Shown: piece by piece, positions 34,854 through 42,475 of the stretch
Position numbering within the stretch: position 1 is the first letter of the stretch
How the letters are laid out: every line of letters begins with the position of its first letter
NCBI GenBank assembly: GCA_029865265.1
Contig: JAOUHG010000028.1
Location: 1-42,475, forward strand
Source: Candidatus Krumholzibacteriia bacterium
Lineage (GTDB): Bacteria; Krumholzibacteriota; Krumholzibacteriia; WVZY01; JAKEHA01
Direction: 5' to 3'
DNA: 42,475 nt
The notes under the pieces: generated by a model
The model's input: only the letters and a program-made list of their open reading frames with translations
Database searches by the model: none
Told to the model about the DNA's origin: nothing
Position numbers and translations under genes: made by a program

Positions 34854-36983
34854 TCAGGCCGCAGGGGGCTCGGGAAGCACCCGGATGCGAACATCGACCA
34901 CCCGGCAGCTGGCGCGCGAGCGGGTCACGATGACCGGATTCATGTCCAGTTCGGCAATCCCGTTCAACTCGTCGACCAGCTGGGCGAGGCGCAGCACCAT
35001 TTCCTCGACGAACTCGATGTCCACCCGGGCCTCGCCGCGCACGCCCTCCAGCAACGGGAAGGAACGAATGCCGCGGATCATCTCGCGGGCATCGATATCG
35101 GTCACCGGCAGCACCCGGAAGGCCACGTCGCGCAGAATCTCCACGTAGCGCCCCCCCATTCCGAACATGAGCAGGGGCCCGAACTTGGGATCCTCGGCCA
35201 CACCAAAGATGAGTTCCTTGCTGGACGCATCGCCCCGCACCATCTCCTGGATGAGGAAGCCGGTGGCACCGTCCCAAACCCCCGCGCGCTTGAGTGACGC
35301 CTCCATGGCTTGCCGTGCCTCGCGCAAGCCCGGTTCGTTCTCGATACCAACGATCACGCCGCCGACATCTGACTTGTGGACGATGACCGGGCTGACCACC
35401 TTCAGCACCACCGGGTAGGTGAGACCGGCCGCCGCGGTGACCGCGTCACCGTCCACCACGACCTCCACCTGGTGGGCCACCGGGAATCCGTACGCTTCCA
35501 GCACGGCCTGGGCGTCGCACGGGGCCAGGTAGCCGCCGCCGGCCCGCCGCTTTGCGTCCACGATTGCCGCCGCGCGGTCGTGGTCGACCTCGAAGCGGCG
35601 CTCCTTGCCCACCGGTCGCGCGCGCCACAGGCGGTAGCGGTTCATGTGCTCGGCCACCAGCACGGCGTCCTCGGGGAAACGGTAAATGGGCACGGCATCG
35701 GGCACGGCGCGGGGGATGCGTTCGTAGTAACTCTCCTCGGCCATCAGCACCGAGTACACCGGCTTGCCGTGGCGGCGCGCCACCGCGGTGATGCGCCGGA
35801 TCACCTCCAGCGGCTCGATCATGAGCGGCGGCACAAAGATGGGAATGGCGATGTCGACATTCTCGTCCGCCAGCGCCAGTTCGAGCACCTTCTCGTATTC
35901 CTCGGGACCGGCGGCGGCGATCATGTCGATCGGGTTCTGCACGCTGGCCTCGGGCGCGAGCACCTTGCGCATGGCGGCGCGTGTTGCGTCCGTGATGGTT
36001 GCGATCTGCAGCCCGTGGCCGTCGGCGGCGTCGGCGGCCATGATGCCCGGCCCGCCGGCGTTGGTCACGATACACAGGCGGTTGCCGGTGGGCATGGGGG
36101 TGCCCACGAAGCCGGCGACGACATGGATCATCTCCTCGATGCTGGACACGCGGTTCACACCGCACTGCTGCAGCAGGGCCTCCGATGCCGCCTCCATGCC
36201 GGCCAGCGAGCCGGTGTGCGACGAAGCCGCGCGCGCGCCCGCATCCGAGGTTCCCGACTTCACCACCACGATCGGCTTCTCGCGAGAGATACGCTTGGAG
36301 AGCTCGGTGAAGCGGCGCGGGTCGCCGAACGATTCCAGGTACATCGCGATGAGACTGGTGTGGGGATCCTTCTCCCAGTACTCCAGCAGATCCATCGCGC
36401 TGACATCCGCCTTGTTCCCCACGCTGGCGAAGTACGAAAAGCCCAGGCCGAGCTTCTGCACCGCCAGCAGAATGGCCACACCCAGCGCACCGCTCTGGGT
36501 CATGAAGGCCACGCTGCCCGATGGCGGCACGCCGGGCGAAAAGGTGGCGTTCATACGCACGTCCGGCGTGGCGTCGATGACACCCATGCAGTTGGGGCCG
36601 ATCATGCGCATGTCATACTTCTTCGCGAGCCTGATGATTGCCTCTTCGCGCGCAGCGCCTTCTTCACCGGTCTCCCGAAATCCTGCGGTGATCACCACCA
36701 GCCCCTTTACGCCCTTGCGCCCACAGTCGTCGACGGCGCTGTAAACGTGCGCGGCGGGCACCACGATGATCGCCAGGTCAACCGGGTCGGGGATGCTGAG
36801 TACGGTGGGGTACGCCTTGGTACTGTGGATATACTCGTAGCGCGGATTCACCGGAAAGATCTTCCCGTTGAACTCGTAGGCGAAGAGGTTGTTGAGAATC
36901 TCGCGCCCGATGCTGCCCACGCGCGGCGTGGCGCCGATGACGGCGATGGACCTGGGCTTGAATATGGCGTCGAGCGAGTTCAT
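34854..36983 (-). CDS. ADP-forming acyl-CoA synthetase (acetate-CoA ligase type)
   Basis: The 709-residue single-chain enzyme has a CoA-binding domain (FKPRSIAVIGATPRVGSIGR, IGPNCMGVID). The succinyl-CoA-ligase-like domain carries the catalytic phospho-His in AASSHTGSLAG (about residue 255). The C-terminal ATP-grasp (PVVLKVVSPVIVHKSDVGGV, ELIFGVAEDPKFGPLLMFG, AELDMNPVIV) is complete. This alpha-beta fused layout is that of ADP-forming acetyl-CoA synthetases, which make ATP from acyl-CoA during fermentation of amino acids or acetate production. It is preceded by a GNAT gene overlapping by 4 bases. In Salmonella Pat the two domains are fused, so this may also be Pat-like in spirit, but here the ligase active His is present. 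Confidence 0.92.
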   Translation of the reverse strand: MNSLDAIFKPRSIAVIGATPRVGSIGREILNNLFAYEFNGKIFPVNPRYEYIHSTKAYPTVLSIPDPVDLAIIVVPAAHVYSAVDDCGRKGVKGLVVITAGFRETGEEGAAREEAIIRLAKKYDMRMIGPNCMGVIDATPDVRMNATFSPGVPPSGSVAFMTQSGALGVAILLAVQKLGLGFSYFASVGNKADVSAMDLLEYWEKDPHTSLIAMYLESFGDPRRFTELSKRISREKPIVVVKSGTSDAGARAASSHTGSLAGMEAASEALLQQCGVNRVSSIEEMIHVVAGFVGTPMPTGNRLCIVTNAGGPGIMAADAADGHGLQIATITDATRAAMRKVLAPEASVQNPIDMIAAAGPEEYEKVLELALADENVDIAIPIFVPPLMIEPLEVIRRITAVARRHGKPVYSVLMAEESYYERIPRAVPDAVPIYRFPEDAVLVAEHMNRYRLWRARPVGKERRFEVDHDRAAAIVDAKRRAGGGYLAPCDAQAVLEAYGFPVAHQVEVVVDGDAVTAAAGLTYPVVLKVVSPVIVHKSDVGGVIVGIENEPGLREARQAMEASLKRAGVWDGATGFLIQEMVRGDASSKELIFGVAEDPKFGPLLMFGMGGRYVEILRDVAFRVLPVTDIDAREMIRGIRSFPLLEGVRGEARVDIEFVEEMVLRLAQLVDELNGIAELDMNPVIVTRSRASCRVVDVRIRVLPEPPAA

Positions 36984-37648
36984 GGGCGGTAGAACCGGTT
37001 GGCCTGCTGGTGACGGTGGTCCTCGAGGGTGGCGACCTCGTCGTTGAGGTACTCGATCACGGCCGCGTAGCCCATGCTCAGGGGGTCGTGGCGCATGTAG
37101 CCATGCACGACGCCCAGCACCTTGAACCCGCGTTTCAACTGGAAGGAGAGGGTTGCATCGGAGAGCTCACCGTCGACGACGCGCCTCACGTACTCCTCCA
37201 CCGCCATCTCCTGGTGGTAGCGGTGGTAGCCCTGCAGGCGCGCACCGGCGCGAATGCGCAGCAGGCGTCGATCGCGCAGCAGCTTCTCCCGCGCCTGGTA
37301 GATGAGCTTGCCCACCCCCTGCCCCTGGCAGTCCGGGTCCACCATCACGTCGGCGGCGTACAGGGTGCGTCCGTTTTCGGGGTCGTGATTGGTGAACATC
37401 CCGTGGTCGGTGAAATCGCGCCACGTGTCGGTGGGTTCATAGTCGTCCCAGAACACAATCAAACTGGCCGCGTATCCCACGATGCGCCCGTCCGCGTCGC
37501 GCTGCGCCACGAACTGCCCCTCGGCGAAGACACGCAGGTGCGAGAACAACTGCGTGTCGTCCCATGGCGGCGCGTCCGGATAGATCTTGAGCGATAACCG
37601 CTGCACCGCGGCGAAATCCGCGGGTTGCAGACCCCGAACCGTAAACAT
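36980..37648 (-). CDS. GNAT-family N-acetyltransferase
   Basis: The 222-residue protein shows the acetyl-CoA motif A DVMVDPDCQGQGVGKLIYQA (VxVxPxxQGxGVGxxL), then a long Arg-rich helix and a Phe/Leu-rich end (FQLKRGFKVLGVVHGYMRHD). These sequences resemble the N-terminal half of widely distributed proteins in which a GNAT domain is fused to a nitrilase-like domain. Here the nitrilase is a separate gene just upstream (9 bases away). Its stop overlaps the acyl-CoA ligase ATG by 4 bases, so ligase, acetyltransferase and nitrilase are made together. The acetyl group could be supplied through the ligase product (inference). Confidence 0.88.
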   Translation of the reverse strand: MFTVRGLQPADFAAVQRLSLKIYPDAPPWDDTQLFSHLRVFAEGQFVAQRDADGRIVGYAASLIVFWDDYEPTDTWRDFTDHGMFTNHDPENGRTLYAADVMVDPDCQGQGVGKLIYQAREKLLRDRRLLRIRAGARLQGYHRYHQEMAVEEYVRRVVDGELSDATLSFQLKRGFKVLGVVHGYMRHDPLSMGYAAVIEYLNDEVATLEDHRHQQANRFYRP

Positions 37649-37657
37649 GTCACCCTC

Positions 37658-38560
37658 CTACGTCACCTTCACCACTTCGACAACTTTCTTCACCTCGGCC
37701 GACGCCACGCTGTCGCGCAGCGGCAACACGGTTCCGCTCTCGCGCGATTCCATCAGGATGCGCAGGTTGAGCTCGCCGATCACCATCGTCTCCTGGTTGG
37801 GGAGCCCCTCGGCCAGGATGCCGTCGCGCGAGAACGGGAAGTCGCTGGGCGTGAGAATGGAAGCCTGGCCATAGTTGAGCGACACCGCGGGCACCATGGG
37901 CAGCGACCCCACCGTCGAAGAGTGCACCACGTACATCTGGTTTTCGATGGCCCGCGCCTGCGCGCAGTAGCGCACGCGCAGGAACCCCTGGCGGTCGTCC
38001 GTGCAGCTGGGCACGATGAGCACCGATACGCCCTCCCGCGCCGCAACGCGGGCCAGCTCGGGAAACTCCACGTCGTAGCACACGTTCAACGCGACACGGC
38101 CGAAGTTGGTTTCGATGATGCGCAATTCGTTCAGCGGCTCCACGAACCACTCTTCCTTTTCGAAGCGCGTCATGTGGATCTTGCACTGCGAGGTATGACC
38201 ACCGCTGGGCCCGAAGAAGAATCCCTCGTTGTGAATCACCCCATCCTCGGTGCCATTGGAGGGAATGGTGCCCGCCGCGATATAGACGCGGTGCTTGCGC
38301 GCCAGCCCCGACATGAGTTCCACGAAACGCTCGCGCTGCAGCGCAAGGGAACGGACCAGCTCGTGGATGGGGCGACGGATGTCCTCCAGGGTCAGCAGCT
38401 GCAGCGTGAAGTACTCTGGAAACACCAGCAGGTGGCACTTGTAGTCCGCCGCGGTTTCCACCAGCCCCGCGACCTGGTTGCGAAACTGGTCGAAGGAGGA
38501 GATGGGGCGGATGAAGTACTGCAGCGTTGCGACGCGGATGCGGTCCAATTCCTTCTCCAT
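37658..38560 (-). CDS. nitrilase-superfamily carbon-nitrogen hydrolase
   Basis: The 300-residue enzyme has the Glu-Lys-Cys triad: Glu49 in LVFPEYF, Lys127 in QCKIHMTRFE and Cys161 in ALNVCYDVEFPE. Spacing and the NCYDxEFPE style match the nitrilase superfamily amidase branch that is often joined to GNAT domains. The substrate is unknown; amide or N-carbamoyl hydrolysis is expected. ATG 38560 is followed by a charged N-terminus with no signal, so the protein is cytoplasmic. Together with the next two genes it forms the unit nitrilase-GNAT-ADP-forming ligase, suggesting a small amide or acyl-amine degradation pathway that yields ATP (inference). Confidence 0.91.
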   Translation of the reverse strand: MEKELDRIRVATLQYFIRPISSFDQFRNQVAGLVETAADYKCHLLVFPEYFTLQLLTLEDIRRPIHELVRSLALQRERFVELMSGLARKHRVYIAAGTIPSNGTEDGVIHNEGFFFGPSGGHTSQCKIHMTRFEKEEWFVEPLNELRIIETNFGRVALNVCYDVEFPELARVAAREGVSVLIVPSCTDDRQGFLRVRYCAQARAIENQMYVVHSSTVGSLPMVPAVSLNYGQASILTPSDFPFSRDGILAEGLPNQETMVIGELNLRILMESRESGTVLPLRDSVASAEVKKVVEVVKVT

Positions 38561-38589
38561 TTCCTCTTCCTTTTCCTTCCGCCCGTCGC

Positions 38590-39033
38590 TCAGGGCGTGC
38601 GCCGGTTGGCAAGTTCGCCGCGCCGCACCTGGTCAACCAGGTCCGTCACGCGCACATGGATGTCGTCGCGGACGCGACGGAACACGGTGAGCGACTTCCC
38701 CACCGGGTCCTGCACCTTCCAGTCGATCGCCACCCCGCCGAACCCCCGCGGCACCATCCTGCGCGCGGGCAGCGGCGCCATGGAGACAACGATGTCCATG
38801 TCCGCCACCGGCACCGCGTCCAGCCCCCCCGAGCGCTGCGCGGAAATGTCGATCTTCAGTTCGCGCATGATCTCGATGGCGTCTTCGCTCACGAAACCGG
38901 TTGGATTGGTGCCGGCGCTGTAAATCTCGAGCACGTCTCCGCCCAGCGTGCGGGCGAAGCCCTCCGCCATGGGCGATCGGCACATGTTGCCGATGCAGAC
39001 AAAGAGGATGCGGGTCTTGCGAACTGGGATCAT
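38590..39033 (-). CDS. low-molecular-weight protein tyrosine phosphatase / arsenate reductase-like
   Basis: The 147-residue protein has the P-loop CIGNMCRS with nucleophile Cys13 and Arg19 (CX5R). The general-acid Asp lies in WKVQDPVGKS at about 112. The fold continues with ARTLGGDVLEIYSAGTNP and IDISAQRSGGLDAVPVADMD, as in Wzb/ArsC-type LMW phosphatases. Thioredoxin-coupled arsenate reductases have further Cys residues near 80-90; none is seen there (Cys18 only is near the loop), so a protein phosphatase is more likely than arsenate reduction. It sits 29 bases before the nitrilase start, on the same strand. Confidence 0.87.
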   Translation of the reverse strand: MIPVRKTRILFVCIGNMCRSPMAEGFARTLGGDVLEIYSAGTNPTGFVSEDAIEIMRELKIDISAQRSGGLDAVPVADMDIVVSMAPLPARRMVPRGFGGVAIDWKVQDPVGKSLTVFRRVRDDIHVRVTDLVDQVRRGELANRRTP

Positions 39034-39060
39034 CTCGGTTGCGAAACTACCCCCAACCTA

Positions 39061-39789
39061 TCACGACTTGACGCCGCGATACAACGACGCGATGCCGCCG
39101 GAGAGCCGGCGCGATTCCACCCGGCGCAGGCCCGCGGTGGCCAGCAGTTCACGGACCTCGTCGGCGGGCATGAACTGGCGGATGGACGCCGACAGGTAAC
39201 CGTAGGCCTCGCGCGATCCCGAGATGGCCCGGCCGGCGATCGGGAGCACCGCGCCCAGGTAGACGCGGTAGGCCAGCAGTGCCGCGCCCTGCGGGGGCAG
39301 GAACTCCAGCACCACCATCCGCCCCCCCGGTTTGAGCACGCGCGCCATTTCGCGTACGCCCGCGTCGTAGTCGGGCAGGTTGCGCAGCCCGAAGGCGATG
39401 GACACCACGTCCACCGAGGCGTCGGCGAGCGGGAGGGCAAGTGCGTCTCCCATAACGAGATGAATCCGCGGTTGCGGCGCCGCCGCCAGCTTCTCGTGAC
39501 CCACCGCCAGCATGCCGTCGGAGGGATCCAGCCCGACGACGGCGGCAACGCGGGTGCGCTGGGCGAACGCGATGGCGACGTCGCCGGTGCCGGTGGCGAC
39601 GTCGAGCACGCGCTCGCCGACGTGGGCACGGGCATACGCCACCAGCGCGCGCCGCCAGCTACGATCGACGTTGAAGCTCAGGACATGGTTGAGCAGATCG
39701 TAACGGCGTGCGATGGCGGTGAACATGCGCGGCGTGCGCGACTTGTCGGACACCAGCGCGTCCACGTCGTTGGGCATGCCGGCACTCAC
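39061..39789 (-). CDS. UbiE/MenG-type methyltransferase
   Basis: The 242-residue protein opens with a UbiE landmark FTAIARRYDLLNHVLSF and has SAM motif I VLDVATGTGDVAIAF, VVGLDPSDGMLAV, VSIAFGLRNLPD and RVLKPGGRMVVLEF. All are typical of ubiquinone/menaquinone C-methyltransferases. The start is GTG 39789, overlapping the upstream lipoprotein stop as GTGA. MenG in menaquinone synthesis is most likely, given no ubiquinone genes nearby; the quinone type cannot be told from sequence. The PQQ-type dehydrogenases beside it would feed electrons to quinone, so a functional link is possible but unproven. Confidence 0.9.
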   Translation of the reverse strand: MSAGMPNDVDALVSDKSRTPRMFTAIARRYDLLNHVLSFNVDRSWRRALVAYARAHVGERVLDVATGTGDVAIAFAQRTRVAAVVGLDPSDGMLAVGHEKLAAAPQPRIHLVMGDALALPLADASVDVVSIAFGLRNLPDYDAGVREMARVLKPGGRMVVLEFLPPQGAALLAYRVYLGAVLPIAGRAISGSREAYGYLSASIRQFMPADEVRELLATAGLRRVESRRLSGGIASLYRGVKS

Positions 39790-40964
39790 TCGGCCACCAG
39801 CCGGTAGATCCGGGTGGGTTCGTTGGAGGGATCGTGGGCGCAGATGTACACCTCGCCCGCTTCGTCACAACCGAGCGACGAGATGAGCACGTTCGTGTCC
39901 ACCAGGAGCCGGTTCTCCGCCGCGCCGTCGTCTCCAACGCGCAGCGCCCAGACGCGGCCGCTGCCGTAGTCCGCGTACACGTACCAGCCTCTCAGATCCG
40001 GGAGCGCGCTTCCCCGGTACACGTATCCGCCCGTCACGCTGATGCCCTGGTCGCGCCCGTAGGCCCACGCCGGATCCCGCAGGTCGCGGGCTTGACCGCA
40101 GTCCGGCGAGCGCTGGTCGGCCGGTTCGTAGTCGTGAAACCCCTCGCGGCAGTCCCAGCCGTAGTTCTTCCCGGACTCGATGATGTTGATTTCCTCCCAC
40201 GTCACCTGTCCGACATCGCCCGCCCACAGCCGTCCCGTCTCGCGGTCGAAGGAGAGGCGCCACGGATTGCGCAGCCCGTACGCAAAGATCTCCTCCTTGT
40301 GGCCGTCGCGGTTGCCGCGAAACGGGTTGTCGGCCGGGATGGTGTAGGGATGCCGCGACACGTCGAGCCGCAGGATCTTGCCCAGCAACGAGGAGAGATC
40401 CTGCGCGCTGCCGCGCGGGTCGCCCCCCGAGCCGCCATCACCCATGGCGATGTAGAGCATGCCGTCGGGACCGAACGCCACCTGCCCCCCGTTGTGGTTG
40501 GACCATGGCTGCGCAATTTCGATGACGGCGAGCTCGCTGGCCACGTCGGCGGCATTGGGATAGGGGCCGACGGTCAAACGGCTCACGCGCGTGATGCGCC
40601 GCAGCATCTTCGAGGCGGTGTAGTCCACATAGAAGGTCTTCGAGCGGGCAAAGTCGCCCGGGAACGCCAGTCCCAGCAGGCCCATCTCGTTGCCGTCGCG
40701 GTTGACCCGCTCGCGCAGATCGAGGAACACATTGCTGACCGCCACGCCGGGGTCGTTGTCGAAGACGCGGATCACGCCGTCCTGCTCGACGACGAAGAGG
40801 CGGTTGCTGCCGTCGCGCGGCGACTGCAGGTCCACCGGACGGCGGAATTCCAGCGACGGAAACGCGTCCTCGATGGCGTACGCCGGCGCATCCTGCGCCG
40901 GCGAAGCCACCGGTACCACGCACCCTGTCAGCGCCGCGACCGCAACGCCGCGCACGAGCCTCAA
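39786..40964 (-). CDS. PQQ-type sugar/aldose dehydrogenase-like lipoprotein
   Basis: TTG 40964 overlaps the upstream stop as TTGA and has GGAAG seven bases before it, giving 392 residues. The start RLVRGVAVAALTGC is a lipoprotein signal (Cys about 15). The six-bladed propeller carries AIEDAFPSLEFRRPVDLQS, MGLLGLAFPGDF, QPWSNHNGGQVAFGPDGMLY (NHNGG holds the catalytic His) and MGDGGSGGDP. ADNPFRGN, AYGLRNPWRLSFDRETG and ISVTGGYVYRGSALPDL follow. This is the soluble glucose dehydrogenase/YliI/sorbosone-dehydrogenase family. PQQ dependence is not proven. It is a tandem paralogue of the next gene. Confidence 0.86.
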   Translation of the reverse strand: MRLVRGVAVAALTGCVVPVASPAQDAPAYAIEDAFPSLEFRRPVDLQSPRDGSNRLFVVEQDGVIRVFDNDPGVAVSNVFLDLRERVNRDGNEMGLLGLAFPGDFARSKTFYVDYTASKMLRRITRVSRLTVGPYPNAADVASELAVIEIAQPWSNHNGGQVAFGPDGMLYIAMGDGGSGGDPRGSAQDLSSLLGKILRLDVSRHPYTIPADNPFRGNRDGHKEEIFAYGLRNPWRLSFDRETGRLWAGDVGQVTWEEINIIESGKNYGWDCREGFHDYEPADQRSPDCGQARDLRDPAWAYGRDQGISVTGGYVYRGSALPDLRGWYVYADYGSGRVWALRVGDDGAAENRLLVDTNVLISSLGCDEAGEVYICAHDPSNEPTRIYRLVAE

Positions 40965-42202
40965 GGCTGCACTTCCGTCTGTGTGATGCGAAATAGCCCC
41001 GTGGGATTTCCGGAGGAGGAGTAGCCGGCGACGAACAACTCGCCATCCTCCGCCACACCCAGCGTGGAGATGAAGCTGGTCGTGTCCTTGAGCACCTCTG
41101 TCTCGGCCGGCACCGTGTTCTTCAACGCGAACAGCGTACCGCCGATGTAGTCGGCGTATACGTAGCGGCCGGTCAGCGAGGTCAGCGTGGGGCCCCGGTA
41201 CACGTAGCCGCCCGAAATCGACTGGCCGTCGCTGCGCGGATACTCGTAGACGGGGTCGATCAGCCCGCTGGCGGTGGCACACGCGGCCGACGGACCCCCG
41301 GGAGGCCCGGTGTACGCGTGCATGCCCTCGCGGCAGTCCCAGCCGTAGTTGCCGCCGTTGGTAATGATGTCGATTTCCTCGTACGACGCCTGCCCCACGT
41401 CGCCCGCCCATATTTTTCCGCCCACGGCATCGTACGAAATACGCCACGGGTTGCGCAGCCCGTACGCAAAGATCTCCGGGCGTTCCCCACCACCCGAACC
41501 CACGAACGGGTTGTCGGCGGGAATGCCGTGGTAGGGCGGCGCATTGACGTTCTGATCCACGTCGACACGCAGGATGCTGCCGAGCAACGTGGTCGGGTCC
41601 TGCGCATTGCTCAGCGGGTCTCCACCGCTGCCACCGTCGCCCACCCCCAGGCACAGGTAGCCGTTGCCATCGAAACACATCCCGCCACCGTTGTGGTTGG
41701 CGTAGGGTTGCGCGAAGTCGAGCATCAGCCGCTCGCTGGCCGGATCCGCGGCGTCGGGATCTCCACTCACCTGGAAGCGGCACAGGCGCGCGCGCAGGGC
41801 GTTGGTCGGTCCCGTGGTGTAGTACACGTAGAAGTAGCCGTTGGACGCGTAGTCCGGGTGGAACGCGAGCCCCAGCAGACCCAGTTCGCTCTGCGAGGTG
41901 TAGGTCACCGACGCGCTGATATCGAGGAAGACAGACGACGTCGATACCGTGTCCACGTTGGCAAACACCCGGATGACGCCGGTCTGCTCGACGACGAACA
42001 GGCGGTCCGTGCCGTCGCCCGCGTTGCGGATATCCACCGGACGGGCGAACGTCAGGCTGGGGAACGCCGGCACCAGGTCGTAGGTGTAGTCGGCGCCGGG
42101 CGGCGGTTGCGGTGGACCCGGCTGGGCCGGGTCGTCCTCGCACGCAAGCACCGCGAGGCTCAGAATTGCAAGCATCCACACCGCGCTATGCCGGGTCTTC
42201 AT
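40961..42202 (-). CDS. PQQ-type sugar/aldose dehydrogenase-like lipoprotein (paralogue)
   Basis: ATG 42202 with GGAGGA upstream gives 413 residues. The signal AVWMLAILSLAVLAC has a lipobox (Cys about 24), followed by a Pro/Gln-rich linker. The propeller repeats the landmarks of its neighbour: PAFPSLTFARPVDIRN, LGLLGLAFHPDY, QPYANHNGGGMCFDGNGYL, VGDGGSGGDP, PADNPFVGS, AYGLRNPWRISYDAVGG and ISGGYVYRGPTLTSL. The two are clearly a recent-to-old tandem duplication, with translational coupling (TTGA). Both should be anchored outside the cytoplasm and oxidise a sugar or hydroxyl compound. Confidence 0.87.
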   Translation of the reverse strand: MKTRHSAVWMLAILSLAVLACEDDPAQPGPPQPPPGADYTYDLVPAFPSLTFARPVDIRNAGDGTDRLFVVEQTGVIRVFANVDTVSTSSVFLDISASVTYTSQSELGLLGLAFHPDYASNGYFYVYYTTGPTNALRARLCRFQVSGDPDAADPASERLMLDFAQPYANHNGGGMCFDGNGYLCLGVGDGGSGGDPLSNAQDPTTLLGSILRVDVDQNVNAPPYHGIPADNPFVGSGGGERPEIFAYGLRNPWRISYDAVGGKIWAGDVGQASYEEIDIITNGGNYGWDCREGMHAYTGPPGGPSAACATASGLIDPVYEYPRSDGQSISGGYVYRGPTLTSLTGRYVYADYIGGTLFALKNTVPAETEVLKDTTSFISTLGVAEDGELFVAGYSSSGNPTGLFRITQTEVQP

Positions 42203-42475
42203 GGCGCTCCTCCTTCTTCCAGTGGTCGAGCAGGTCATCCAGAAACGCGTGCGCGGCTGCAAAACGCTGCGGCGCCGAGAGCATTTCCTCCAGGGATTGC
42301 ACGTAAGGCCCGCTTCCCGCATCCGCGCCGCAGTGCGCACCCAGCGCCGCGACACCCTCCGCGTCCATCTCCAGGTGGAACTGGAGCCCCAGCACCGAAT
42401 CGCCCCACGCGAAGGCCTGCTGTTCGCACGCGGCGCTGCGCGCCAGCTGCACCGCGCCCGCGGGCAGTTCAAAGG
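42186..42475 (-). CDS. class I glutamine amidotransferase, C-terminal part (5' end beyond window)
   Basis: The open frame runs in from the right edge (FELPAGAVQLARS) to the stop at 42186. GLQFHLEM contains the catalytic His and Glu of class I GATases (GxQFHxE). The remaining helix (SAPQRFAAAHAFLDDLLDHW) resembles the tail of GMP-synthase-like stand-alone amidotransferases. The catalytic Cys would lie upstream, out of view. The stop overlaps the ATG of the dehydrogenase gene by 17 bases, so they are co-transcribed. Confidence 0.82.
   Translation of the reverse strand, partial: FELPAGAVQLARSAACEQQAFAWGDSVLGLQFHLEMDAEGVAALGAHCGADAGSGPYVQSLEEMLSAPQRFAAAHAFLDDLLDHWKKEERHEDPA

Noticed and set aside
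39786-42179. Single 797-codon frame spanning both dehydrogenase genes
   Set aside because: Its first 405 codons are a shadow of the upstream paralogue; the true start is TTG 40964 with a lipoprotein signal.

Overview
The window is high-GC bacterial chromosome, dense in genes and mostly read from the minus strand. It carries no rRNA, tRNA or CRISPR array. Lineage markers are a secreted glycosidase-like protein ending in a FlgD-like sorting module, a PEP-CTERM protein, paired M16 peptidases, many TPR lipoproteins and a class II FBPase homologue. These fit an uncultured FCB-type or related phylum (Eisenbacteria/Krumholzibacteriota-like). That placement is inference from gene style only; no marker gene is present.

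Layout. 1-4737 (minus): a MoxR - DUF58 - BatD-like - BatA - BatB operon with overlapping starts and stops, cut by the left edge. 4881-6459 (plus): a polytopic membrane protein and an HAD phosphatase. 6487-7110 (plus): a MazEF-type toxin-antitoxin pair with a near-consensus promoter so close to the start codon that the mRNA should be leaderless. 7177-9367 (minus): a PD40-propeller protein and an alpha/beta-hydrolase lipoprotein.

9456-11650 (minus): the most interesting part, a remnant integron. It holds the last 43 codons of an IntI-type integrase butted against the addA stop codon. A GTTAGGC attI-like site follows 27 bp after the intI stop, and then come cassettes bounded by two recognisable attC sites. 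Their extrahelical bases place the cassettes in the same direction as intI, the inverted integron arrangement. Cassette cargo is a PH-like membrane protein, a divergent HxlR regulator/CPVC thiol protein pair, and an unrecognised 126-residue protein.

11652-21727 (minus): an AddB/AddA-type helicase-nuclease pair (both with a C-terminal four-Cys cluster), RarA, a GlpX-like protein that has lost its N-terminal metal-binding motifs, a zinc-ribbon membrane protein and a TPR lipoprotein. 21820-23536 (minus): a TPR protein and an M50 site-2 protease with CBS domains. 23600-26196 (plus): a secreted GH32/43-like protein with its promoter, and an outer-membrane barrel. 26193-28235 (minus): a GT39-like/TPR fusion. 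28295-28945 (plus): pyrE with its promoter. 28952-30859 (minus): a GYF/TPR/Yip1-like membrane protein and a PEP-CTERM protein. 31177-34624 (minus): an active/inactive M16 peptidase pair. 34854-40964 (minus): ADP-forming acyl-CoA ligase, GNAT, nitrilase, low-molecular-weight phosphatase, UbiE/MenG methyltransferase and a PQQ-type dehydrogenase lipoprotein. 40961-42475 (minus): a second dehydrogenase lipoprotein and a partial glutamine amidotransferase.

Starts were chosen from ribosome binding sites and 4-base start/stop overlaps, so several genes are shorter than their longest open frame. All functional calls come from motifs read by eye; no database search was run.
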